A stretch of DNA of 5,034 nt, from positions 1 through 5,034 of the forward strand of contig JAHJWA010000357.1 in the NCBI GenBank assembly GCA_018828205.1, written 5' to 3'. Source of the DNA: Alphaproteobacteria bacterium (GTDB lineage: Bacteria > Pseudomonadota > Alphaproteobacteria > Sphingomonadales > Sphingomonadaceae). How positions within the stretch are numbered: the stretch's first letter is position 1; each line of letters starts with the position of its first letter. Shown here piece by piece: positions 1 through 5,034 of the stretch. Under the pieces are notes generated by a model that was not told the DNA's origin, searched no databases, and saw only the letters and a program-made list of their open reading frames with translations. The position numbers and the translations under genes were made by a program.

Positions 1-975
1 CGCCAGATGTGCCAGGCCTTCGGCTTCGTGATCCCACCGTTCCGGATCGAAGACACATTCGAGATCGACCCCGACGGCTACCGCATCACGCTGGGCGGCA
101 GCCCGATCGGCAGCGGCAGGCTCAAACCGGATTCGCTTCTGGCAATCGACACCGGCGAGGTGATGCAGGCGCATGCGGTGCCGGGCGAGGCCACGGTCGA
201 TCCCAGCTTCGGCTGCCCCGCCCTGTGGATCGATCCGGGCTCGCGCGATCTCGCGGTCGCCGAAGGCTATCTCGTGGTCGATCCCGAAAGCGTGATCGCC
301 ACCCAGCTCCACCAGCTGATCGCGACCCGCGCGCAGGATCTGCTCGGGCCGGATCAGGTTCGCGATCTCGTCGATCACCTGCGCGGCCGCCATGGTCAAC
401 TGATCGAGACGATCACGCCCCAGCCGCTCTCGCTCGCCGCGGTGACGCGTGTGCTCAAAGCGCTGCTCGCCGACGGCATCTCGCTGCGCCATGCCCTGCC
501 GATCTTCTCCAGCCTCTCGCTGGCCGCTCAGCAGACTGGCGAGCACGATCGCCTGATCGATATCATCCGCGCCGATCTGGGCGCCATGCTGCTGGGCGAA
601 ACCTGTTCCCCCGACACCAAACTGCCGGTGATCACCCTGGCGGCGCAGCTCGAGGAGATGGTCGTGAACGGAATGCAGGATCCCGCCAGCGGCGAACTCA
701 TCATCGAACCCGATCTCGGCCGCTCGATCGGCGAACGCATCGCCGCCATCGTGGGCGCACGCGAGCCGGGCTCCACCCAGCCCGCGCTGATCGTCCAGCC
801 GCGCGCGCGCCGGGCGCTCGCCGCGCTGCTCAAGATGCGCGCGCCGGGCTGCACCGTGCTGTCCATCACCGAACTGCCCGCCACGCAACCGATCGAGGTG
901 ATCGCGGTCGTGGGCGGCGAAACCCATGAAGAACCCGCGGCACTTGGCCATGACACGGAGGCTCTCGCGGCATGA
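1..975 (+). CDS. flhA: Flagellar export gate protein FlhA, C-terminal part (5' end outside window)
   Basis: FlhA is an inner-membrane component of the flagellar type III export gate; its cytosolic domain forms a nonameric ring that docks chaperone-substrate complexes. The 324 visible residues cover nearly the whole cytosolic domain; the membrane half lies upstream of the window. Reading is open from base 1, so the ATG at position 7 is internal. Family landmarks are GFVIPPFRI (visible residues 8-16), YRITLGG (27-33), LLAID (46-50), TVDPSFG then LWIDP (65-79), a VIATQL stretch (98-103), and the closing IEVIAVVGGE. By my recalled alignment to Salmonella FlhA, the chaperone-binding residues Asp456, Phe459 and Thr490 correspond to Asp67, Phe70 and Thr101 here, with identical spacing. 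The protein ends about 17 residues past the usual VGGE terminus, in an Ala/Glu-rich tail. The stop codon overlaps the fliA start (ATGA), implying co-transcription and translational coupling. The identification is secure. Confidence 0.96.
   Translation, partial: RQMCQAFGFVIPPFRIEDTFEIDPDGYRITLGGSPIGSGRLKPDSLLAIDTGEVMQAHAVPGEATVDPSFGCPALWIDPGSRDLAVAEGYLVVDPESVIATQLHQLIATRAQDLLGPDQVRDLVDHLRGRHGQLIETITPQPLSLAAVTRVLKALLADGISLRHALPIFSSLSLAAQQTGEHDRLIDIIRADLGAMLLGETCSPDTKLPVITLAAQLEEMVVNGMQDPASGELIIEPDLGRSIGERIAAIVGAREPGSTQPALIVQPRARRALAALLKMRAPGCTVLSITELPATQPIEVIAVVGGETHEEPAALGHDTEALAA
957..961 (+). promoter_or_regulatory. Ribosome binding site for fliA
   Basis: GGAGG lies inside the end of flhA, ten bases upstream of the ATG at 972. 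It is a near-perfect Shine-Dalgarno core at slightly long spacing and supports the start chosen for fliA. FliA can therefore be initiated independently as well as by coupling from flhA. Confidence 0.6.
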
Positions 976-1697
976 AACACGACCATTCGAACTTCAACGC
1001 GCGCCGCGCCTATGCCAGCGGGGTCGACGACCGGGTCGCGCAGTTCCTGCCCATGGTCCGCAAGCTGGCGTGGTATTACGGGGCCAGTTGTAGCGGGTCG
1101 ATCGATGTCGACGATCTGATGCAGGCCGGGCTGATCGCGCTGACCGAATGCGCGCAGCGCCACGATCGGCCCAGCGACGATGGCTTTGCCGCCTATGCCA
1201 AGATGCGGGTGCGCGGGGCAATGATCGATCTGCTGCGGTCGCAATCGCACCACACCCGCGGAGCCCTGCAGATGCGGCGCAAGCTGGAGCAGGCGACCGA
1301 CTCCCTCCGCAGCGAGCTTGGGCGCGAGCCTTCAGCGGCCGAGCTGGCGCGCGCGGTCCACATTTCGCTCGAGGAGCTTCACGATGTCCGCCGCCAACTC
1401 TACACCTCGATGAGTTCGATCGAGGACTGCTATTCCGACAGCGATCCGGCCTTCCAGTCCGAGGACCCCGATGCCGAGGCCAGCCTGCTGCAGGTCGAGG
1501 ACCGCGCCGGCCTGGCGCAGGCGATCGCCGCCCTGCCCGAACGCCTGCAGCTCGTCGTGAAGCTCCACTTCGTCGAGGAACTCAACCTGACCGAGATCGC
1601 CGCGGTGCTCGAGGTGAGCGTACCGCGCGTCCACCAGCTCAAATCGGCCGCGCTCGACAAGCTTCGCCTGACCATCGCGGCGACCGATCGCGACTGA
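972..1697 (+). CDS. fliA: RNA polymerase sigma factor FliA (sigma-28, flagellar)
   Basis: This 241-residue sigma-70 family protein has the usual FliA length (about 240). It directs RNA polymerase to late flagellar and chemotaxis promoters and is normally held inactive by FlgM until the hook is complete; no flgM is visible here. Region 2 spans about residues 24-92 (FLPMVRKLAW, then DVDDLMQAGLIALTEC, then FAAYAKMRVRGAMIDLLR), with the FliA-typical RGAMIDLLR ending. Region 3 is about 97-145 (ELGREPSAAELARAVHISLEEL). An acidic linker with many Asp, Glu and Ser follows at 149-176. Region 4 is about 181-233, with a helix-turn-helix at 204-231 (NLTEIAAVLEVSVPRVHQL). There is no region 1.1, as expected for the group 3 sigma factors. 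The start is the ATG inside the flhA stop (4-base overlap), preceded by GGAGG. Many bacteria have flhF and flhG between flhA and fliA; here the two genes are directly joined. An alternative name within the family (rpoF, whiG-like) would not change the role. Confidence 0.93.
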   Translation: MKHDHSNFNARRAYASGVDDRVAQFLPMVRKLAWYYGASCSGSIDVDDLMQAGLIALTECAQRHDRPSDDGFAAYAKMRVRGAMIDLLRSQSHHTRGALQMRRKLEQATDSLRSELGREPSAAELARAVHISLEELHDVRRQLYTSMSSIEDCYSDSDPAFQSEDPDAEASLLQVEDRAGLAQAIAALPERLQLVVKLHFVEELNLTEIAAVLEVSVPRVHQLKSAALDKLRLTIAATDRD

Positions 1698-1728
1698 GCG
1701 GGCGCGCCTTGCGCCCCGCCGGAATTTT
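1698..1728 (+). terminator. Possible weak terminator after fliA
   Basis: Immediately after the fliA stop, GGGCGC (1700-1705) and GCGCCC (1711-1716) can form a perfect 6-bp stem with a GCCTT loop. The pairing can be re-registered to an 8-bp stem (1698-1705 with 1711-1719) carrying one bulged C. Only four T residues follow (1725-1728), after a five-base gap, so it is a poor intrinsic terminator. On the opposite strand the stem is not followed by a T run, so it does not look bidirectional. Position between convergent genes is the main support. Confidence 0.35.
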
Positions 1729-1748
1729 ACCTGTAACGGGCGAAATGC

Positions 1749-2447
1749 TCAGGCCGCGACGCGTGCGCCTGCCGCCTGCTCGACCAGCTCTTCGTAGCGA
1801 TCGTCGCAGGCGATCCCCAGCGCCGGGCTGTCGTCGGGTGCGGAGGCTTCGACCGTCAGCCCAAAAGCATCGCCTTCCACCGCGATCCTGATCGCCTGCG
1901 CGGCAGTGCGCACCTCGAGCCGCGCCATCAGATTGGCGCGATGCGCCTCCACCGTTCGCGGGCTGATCCCCAGATGGCGAGCGATCGCCTTGCTGGTGCC
2001 GTGGTCGAGCATGCAGGCGAGAATTTCGCGTTCGCGATTGCTCAGCGTCTCGAGCATCTTGCGCGCTGCGGTCGAGCGCTGCTGTTTGGCGAACTTCACC
2101 GCGAAAGCGCCCTGCAGCTTGTCGTATTCGCGGCGGAATTCGTCGGCTTTGAGCGGATAGACGACATAGGACGCCACACCCGATTGCATCGCCGTGACGA
2201 TCCGGGCGGTTTCCGGACGGTCGCAATAGGCGATTACCGGCAGCCAGGTATCGCGCTCCAGCTTCTGGACGAGATCCAGGACACCCTCGCCCTCATCGTA
2301 AACAAGAATGAACCCCCGAGAGGGCGTGAACTGAAGAAGTTCGTCGATTGAATCGAACGGTTCGGGGTGGATATTCTCGCTTGCCAGCAAACGGCAAATC
2401 TGCGCGCGTCGCATTGCGTCGTCATCGACGACGTATACTTTCGACAT
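1749..2447 (-). CDS. FixJ/LuxR-family response regulator with degenerate receiver domain
   Basis: This 232-residue two-domain DNA-binding regulator is of unknown specific role. Residues 1-110 resemble a receiver domain: it opens SKVYVVDDDA with the acidic cluster Asp8-Asp10, and Asp51 (in FILVYDEGEG) sits where the phosphorylated Asp is expected. The loop after Asp51 is about three residues short and lacks the usual MPxMxG. The switch Thr/Ser position is Cys75 and the conserved Lys before Pro is Tyr97; the 22-residue spacing between them equals that of Thr82 and Lys104 in FixJ. Residues 135-192 are a clear LuxR-type helix-turn-helix (LSNREREILACMLDHGTSKAIARHLGISPRTVEAHRANLMARL, shown here as joined pieces of one block). 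A 40-residue acidic tail (193-232) follows, beyond the normal LuxR end. I chose the ATG at 2447, which directly precedes the receiver and has a G-rich run about ten bases upstream. A GTG at 2468 would add seven residues (239 total) but has no ribosome site. It lies downstream of fliS on the same strand and converges on fliA, which suggests a flagellar regulator. It is not the sigma-54 activator FlbD/FleQ type, as there is no AAA+ domain. Confidence 0.85.
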   Translation of the reverse strand: MSKVYVVDDDAMRRAQICRLLASENIHPEPFDSIDELLQFTPSRGFILVYDEGEGVLDLVQKLERDTWLPVIAYCDRPETARIVTAMQSGVASYVVYPLKADEFRREYDKLQGAFAVKFAKQQRSTAARKMLETLSNREREILACMLDHGTSKAIARHLGISPRTVEAHRANLMARLEVRTAAQAIRIAVEGDAFGLTVEASAPDDSPALGIACDDRYEELVEQAAGARVAA

Positions 2448-2626
2448 CGATGAAACGCCCCCGCTCACCCGATCAAAACCAACTACACTCGCTTACAGCA
2501 TGTTGGCGCAACCGGATTGGAACTCGGAGGCAGCCTGTCGATACTGATCGAACAAATGTGGTTAACAATCGTTAGCCGAACAGATTCGCCTCTCGCAACC
2601 CAAAAGTTTCGAAATGCGATTTATTT
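2448..2626 (-). promoter_or_regulatory. Intergenic region upstream of the response regulator, likely holding its promoter
   Basis: This 179-base gap between the fliS stop and the regulator start is visibly richer in A and T than the flanking genes and has no open frame that looks coding. Because the upstream genes are packed with overlaps or a one-base gap, such a long gap suggests an independent promoter. On the minus strand there is a possible extended -10 (TG-C-TGTAAG, 2492-2500), about 45 bases before the ATG, with no good -35. A GG/GC pair with sigma-54 spacing also occurs (2588-2602), but the rest of that match is poor. I see no strong terminator after fliS, so read-through is also possible. 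The region also carries a small dyad (2538-2551), a GTTAAC palindrome (2561-2566), a TTTCGAAA palindrome (2607-2614) and a repeated CGAACA (2549-2554 and 2577-2582). Confidence 0.4.
2538..2551. repeat. Short inverted repeat in the regulator's upstream region
   Basis: TCGAT and ATCGA form perfect 5-bp arms around ACTG. LuxR-type helix-turn-helix proteins bind as dimers to dyads of about this size, so it could be an operator for the neighbouring regulator. Arms this short occur often by chance and there is no second copy in the window. Confidence 0.25.
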
Positions 2627-3007
2627 CTAGGCCGAGCGCGCGGCCTTCATCGCCATCGCGATATCGCGAAAGTCCTGTTTGAGGGTGGCGATGCCGGCAA
2701 GGTCGGTCTCGCGGACCGAGTCCAGCAGCGAGGCCTTGGCCGCGCCGTAGAACTGCAGCAGGCTGGTTGCGAGCTCCGCCTCGCGATCGATGCCCAGTTC
2801 CAATGCGGTGAGGGCGGTCACGCAGCGGGTGAGCGCCTTGCTGCGACTGGAGCGATCGGAACGCGCCTCGGCGAATTCGAGCGCACCGAGATTGGCGATC
2901 AGGTCTTCGATGCAGAAGATCACCAGATCGTCGCGGGTGCCACCCATCAGGCGCGCGTCGAAATTGGCCTCGCGATAGGCATCGGCGGGTTGCTTGCGCG
3001 CCAGCAT
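2627..3007 (-). CDS. fliS: FliS-like flagellar export chaperone (divergent)
   Basis: This 126-residue, mostly helical protein matches the usual FliS length (about 125-135). FliS binds the C-terminal helix of flagellin in the cytoplasm, stops it polymerising, and delivers it to FlhA. Supporting features are the N-terminal AYRE (residues 10-13, resembling the AY-K/A start of FliS), a helical LIANLGALEFAEA segment (36-48), and the third-helix block DREAELATSLLQFYGAAKASLL (74-95, quoted across its parts), comparable to the family's GGEIA-NL--LYDYM--RL. The usual ASP-x-x-L and LYDG signatures are not present: the equivalent stretch reads MGGTRDDLVIFCIEDL. Similarity alone is therefore moderate, and position carries much of the call: it starts one base after the fliD stop, the classic fliD-fliS order. 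The ATG has a good ribosome site (AGGGAG, six bases upstream, within the end of fliD). An open extension upstream to 3322 lies inside fliD in another frame and is not coding. No fliT follows. Confidence 0.8.
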   Translation of the reverse strand: MLARKQPADAYREANFDARLMGGTRDDLVIFCIEDLIANLGALEFAEARSDRSSRSKALTRCVTALTALELGIDREAELATSLLQFYGAAKASLLDSVRETDLAGIATLKQDFRDIAMAMKAARSA

Positions 3008-3008
3008 G

Positions 3009-4427
3009 TCAGTCTCCCTGCGCGTTCCACACGTCGATCTGCGACTGCAGGAAGGACAGGGTCGATTTGGAAGCGGCGACGCGGCTGTCGGCCTGGGCGA
3101 AGCGCGCGACCATGTTGGCGCGCAGGGTCTCCTGCTGCTCCGCCAGCTTGGCCAGATCGCTCGAGATCTGCTGCGACTGCGACTGATAGCGCACGATCGA
3201 CCCGCCGAGCGAGCCGGGATCGCCCGATACGCTGCTCGAGCGAGCCAGCTTATCGATCGTCGAATAGACGCCGCTGATCCCGGTGGTGAACATCGCCGCC
3301 ACCCCGGCCGGGTCGCGCGCAAGCGCCTGGGTCAGCTTGGTATTGTCGAAACGGAAGCTGCCGTTGCGCTCGATCGCCAGCCCGAGTTCCGCCAGCGTGC
3401 GCGGCGATCCTTCGGGTGCGTTCGGCATGATGACGGTAGAGCCGAGCGCCGAGAGGCTGCGGCTGAGCGCGCGCGCTCCGGGATCGCGCGACAATTCGCC
3501 GCCCAGCGGGTTGGTCGCGGCGCGCAATTCCGAGGTGATCTCGTTGAGCGCACCGGTGATGTCCTGCATCACGCTGGCGATCGCGCCGGTCGAATTGGCA
3601 AAACCGATGGTCGCGGGTGCGCCGGCATTGGTGCCGGTCAGGGACAGCGACAGGCCTGGTGCGGCGTTGGCGATGGTGTTGCTGGCGCTGCGACGGAGCA
3701 GACCATCGAGCAGATATTCCGCATCGGCGGATGCCTTGACCAGCCGCGCGGGATCGCCGCCCGGCTGCCAGGCGAGCGCGGAAAGGCCGGGATTGGCACC
3801 ATCCTCGGTCGCTTCCAGGACGAACCCGTTTTCGAGGCCTTCGGCCCCTTTCATCACCAGCTGCGCCCCCGCCGCGGTCTGTGCGACATAGGCGGTGAGG
3901 CCCGCGTTCTGGGAATTGATCGCATTGGCGACGTCAGTGAGGCTCGAACCGGCCGCAATCTCGATCGCCAGCGCGGGGCGCGCGGCGTTCTCGGTAAAGC
4001 CGGCGTTCGAGGTTGCACCGAAGCGGATGGTCAGCGTGCCCGCCCCGACCGTATCGGTTGCCGCAGCGTAGGCGGGGCCGGTCAGCGTCTGACTGCTCGC
4101 CAGGCTGTTGACCTCAAGCGAATAGTTGCCCTTGCCGACCGATCCCAGCGGGCTCGAGACGCTCGCCACCGACGGATTGCTGATGCTCGGCACCGGAGCG
4201 AGATCGCCCGTCCGCAACCGGTCGCCCAGCGCGTTGGCGAAGACCGAGAAGGAACTGCGGATCGATCCGGCGAGCGAGATCTGGCGTTCGAGGGTCTCGG
4301 ACTTGGCGGTCAGGCGCTCGTTGCGGCCCGCGAATTGCGCTTCGGCCAGCTGGACGGCCAGCCCGGCCATGTCGATACCGCTGCCGATACCAAGCGTCGT
4401 CGCGATCGAGGAGGGGGGAACATTCAT
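3009..4427 (-). CDS. fliD: Flagellar filament capping protein FliD (hook-associated protein 2)
   Basis: This complete 472-residue protein is the usual size for FliD. It is exported and forms the cap at the growing filament tip, under which flagellin subunits fold in. The N-terminal domain (about residues 8-107) opens with the family pattern LGIGSGIDMAGLAVQLAEAQ (12-31) and has a heptad-like helix at 36-70. A variable, Ala/Thr/Gly-rich middle (108-235) is expected to be surface exposed. The C-terminal domain (about 236-465) shows YLLDGLLRRSASNTI (238-252), PGLSLSLTGTNAG (257-269), RTLAELGLAIERNGSFRFD (343-361), DPAGVAAMFTTGISGVYSTID (372-392, quoted as one family block in parts) and a closing coiled coil (405-466). 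There are no cysteines, as is common for exported flagellar axial proteins. The ATG start overlaps the flhB stop (ATGA); no good Shine-Dalgarno is seen, so translation is probably coupled to flhB. fliS follows after one base. Confidence 0.94.
   Translation of the reverse strand: MNVPPSSIATTLGIGSGIDMAGLAVQLAEAQFAGRNERLTAKSETLERQISLAGSIRSSFSVFANALGDRLRTGDLAPVPSISNPSVASVSSPLGSVGKGNYSLEVNSLASSQTLTGPAYAAATDTVGAGTLTIRFGATSNAGFTENAARPALAIEIAAGSSLTDVANAINSQNAGLTAYVAQTAAGAQLVMKGAEGLENGFVLEATEDGANPGLSALAWQPGGDPARLVKASADAEYLLDGLLRRSASNTIANAAPGLSLSLTGTNAGAPATIGFANSTGAIASVMQDITGALNEITSELRAATNPLGGELSRDPGARALSRSLSALGSTVIMPNAPEGSPRTLAELGLAIERNGSFRFDNTKLTQALARDPAGVAAMFTTGISGVYSTIDKLARSSSVSGDPGSLGGSIVRYQSQSQQISSDLAKLAEQQETLRANMVARFAQADSRVAASKSTLSFLQSQIDVWNAQGD
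3014..3019 (-). promoter_or_regulatory. Ribosome binding site for fliS
   Basis: AGGGAG on the minus strand lies six bases before the fliS ATG and inside the last codons of fliD. It fixes the fliS start at 3007 and argues against a longer upstream start. Confidence 0.65.
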
Positions 4428-5034
4428 CGCTCTGAGAACGGCGCTGGACTTGCGGAATTAACGGCCAGCCGGCCCTCGGCGTCGAAACGCAGCGCCACCG
4501 GCACCTCGATCTGCGGGCGCTGCGGCGTTTCCCCGCGCTTGAGCGACAGGACATAGGCGAGGACCGAGGCAATCGCGCCGTAAAGGTCTTCGCAGATCAC
4601 CTGCCGCTCGCGCGTGGTAAAATAGACCGACCGCGCGAGCTGCGGGAATTCGAGCATGGGCAGATCCATTTCGCGCGCGAGTTCCTTCATCGCGATGGCC
4701 TTGTCGCCCCGACCCTTGGCCAGCACGATCGGCGCCGAGGCCTTGGTCTGGTCGTAGGTGAGCGCGACCGCGAAATGGCTCGGGTTGGTGATGATGAACT
4801 GCGCCTCGCGCATTGCCCCCATAACCGAACCGGTCGCGATATCGCGCTGGCGCTGCCGGCGCGCGGAGCGCATCTCGGGCGAGCCTTCGGCCTCCTTGTT
4901 CTCGTCGCGCATTTCCTGATGGCTCATCTTCAGCCGCTTCTGCTGGCGCAGCCACATGATCGGCAGGTCGACCATCGCGATGATGACCAGCCCCGCCGAC
5001 AGCGCGAAAATAAGCGACACGGTCGCGTCCCAAG
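4424..5034 (-). CDS. flhB: Flagellar export switch protein FlhB, C-terminal part (5' end outside window)
   Basis: FlhB is the inner-membrane export protein whose cytosolic domain cleaves itself and switches specificity from rod/hook to filament substrates. The frame is open to the window edge, so the GTG at 5020 is internal; 202 residues are visible. They begin in the last membrane helix (about residues 5-27, LIFALSAGLVIIAMVDLPIM), then the conserved charged linker (RLKMSHQEMRDENKEAEGSP, 33-52). Next is the autocleavage motif, read here as Asn83-Pro84-Ser85-His86 (4775-4786) rather than the usual NPTH. The post-cleavage domain has FAVALTYD (87-94), API-LAKG, and LARSVYFTTRE, all family-typical. 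Cleavage after Asn83 would leave a 119-residue C-terminal fragment. The last 25 or so residues form a proline-bearing tail (PQRPQIEVPVALRFDAEGRLAV, in part). The stop overlaps the fliD start by four bases. Virulence-type homologues (YscU/SpaS) are possible in principle, but the flagellar neighbours settle it as FlhB. Confidence 0.95.
   Translation of the reverse strand, partial: WDATVSLIFALSAGLVIIAMVDLPIMWLRQQKRLKMSHQEMRDENKEAEGSPEMRSARRQRQRDIATGSVMGAMREAQFIITNPSHFAVALTYDQTKASAPIVLAKGRGDKAIAMKELAREMDLPMLEFPQLARSVYFTTRERQVICEDLYGAIASVLAYVLSLKRGETPQRPQIEVPVALRFDAEGRLAVNSASPAPFSER

Noticed and set aside
528..1253. A 241-codon minus-strand open frame across the flhA-fliA junction
   Set aside because: It lies antisense to two well-supported genes, has a low-complexity Ala/Arg/Ser composition and shows no family signature.
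2448..2468. GTG at 2468 as the start of the response regulator
   Set aside because: It adds seven residues ahead of the normal receiver start and lacks a ribosome binding site; the ATG at 2447 fits better.
2549..2584. Possible sigma-28 promoter on the plus strand (CAAA with GCCGAACA)
   Set aside because: The spacing is about 18 bases rather than 15, the -10 match is partial, and it points into the 3' end of fliS with no gene to drive.
2588..2602. Sigma-54-like promoter (GG/GC with correct spacing, minus strand) upstream of the regulator
   Set aside because: Only the GG and GC pairs plus a few other bases fit; the CAC after TGG and the TT before GC are missing. A match this weak is expected by chance.
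3008..3322. Upstream extension of fliS as a longer, Arg/Ser-rich protein
   Set aside because: The extension overlaps fliD in another frame and has shadow-like composition. The ATG at 3007 has a good ribosome site and gives the expected FliS length.
2994..4556. A 520-codon open frame on the plus strand opposite fliD
   Set aside because: It is a high-GC shadow: rich in Arg, Gly and Ala, without a recognisable domain, while the opposite strand encodes a clear full-length FliD plus parts of its neighbours.

Overview
This GC-rich window is part of a flagellar gene cluster. The organism is most likely an alphaproteobacterium, with Sphingomonadales (Erythrobacter/Sphingomonas-like) as the best guess. 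That placement rests on high GC, codon use and family resemblance, plus a FliA-type sigma factor, which many other alphaproteobacteria (for example Caulobacter and most rhizobia) lack. It is an inference; no marker gene is present.

Layout. On the plus strand, positions 1-1697 hold the 3' part of flhA (the whole cytosolic domain of the export gate), followed with a 4-base ATGA overlap by fliA (flagellar sigma-28). A short 51-base gap with a weak hairpin separates fliA from a convergent minus-strand group. Read in its own direction from the right edge, that group is flhB (3' part, with the autocleavage site), fliD (filament cap, again joined by an ATGA overlap), fliS (divergent filament chaperone, 1-base gap), a 179-base AT-richer intergenic region, and a FixJ/LuxR-type response regulator whose receiver domain is degenerate.

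How the genes work together. FlhA and FlhB are the two export-apparatus proteins with large cytosolic domains. They recognise substrates and switch export from rod/hook to filament proteins. FliD and FliS are a late substrate and a late-substrate chaperone. FliA normally transcribes the late (filament and motility) genes. The window therefore groups the hook-to-filament switch: the FlhB switch, the FlhA chaperone dock, the cap, the chaperone and the late sigma factor. The unnamed regulator downstream of fliS is a candidate local regulator of this step.

I see no mobile element, CRISPR array, RNA gene or foreign island, and no clearly new multi-gene system. The points most worth a second look are the degenerate receiver domain of the regulator, the NPSH (rather than NPTH) cleavage motif of FlhB, the divergent FliS, and the direct flhA-fliA junction without flhF/flhG.
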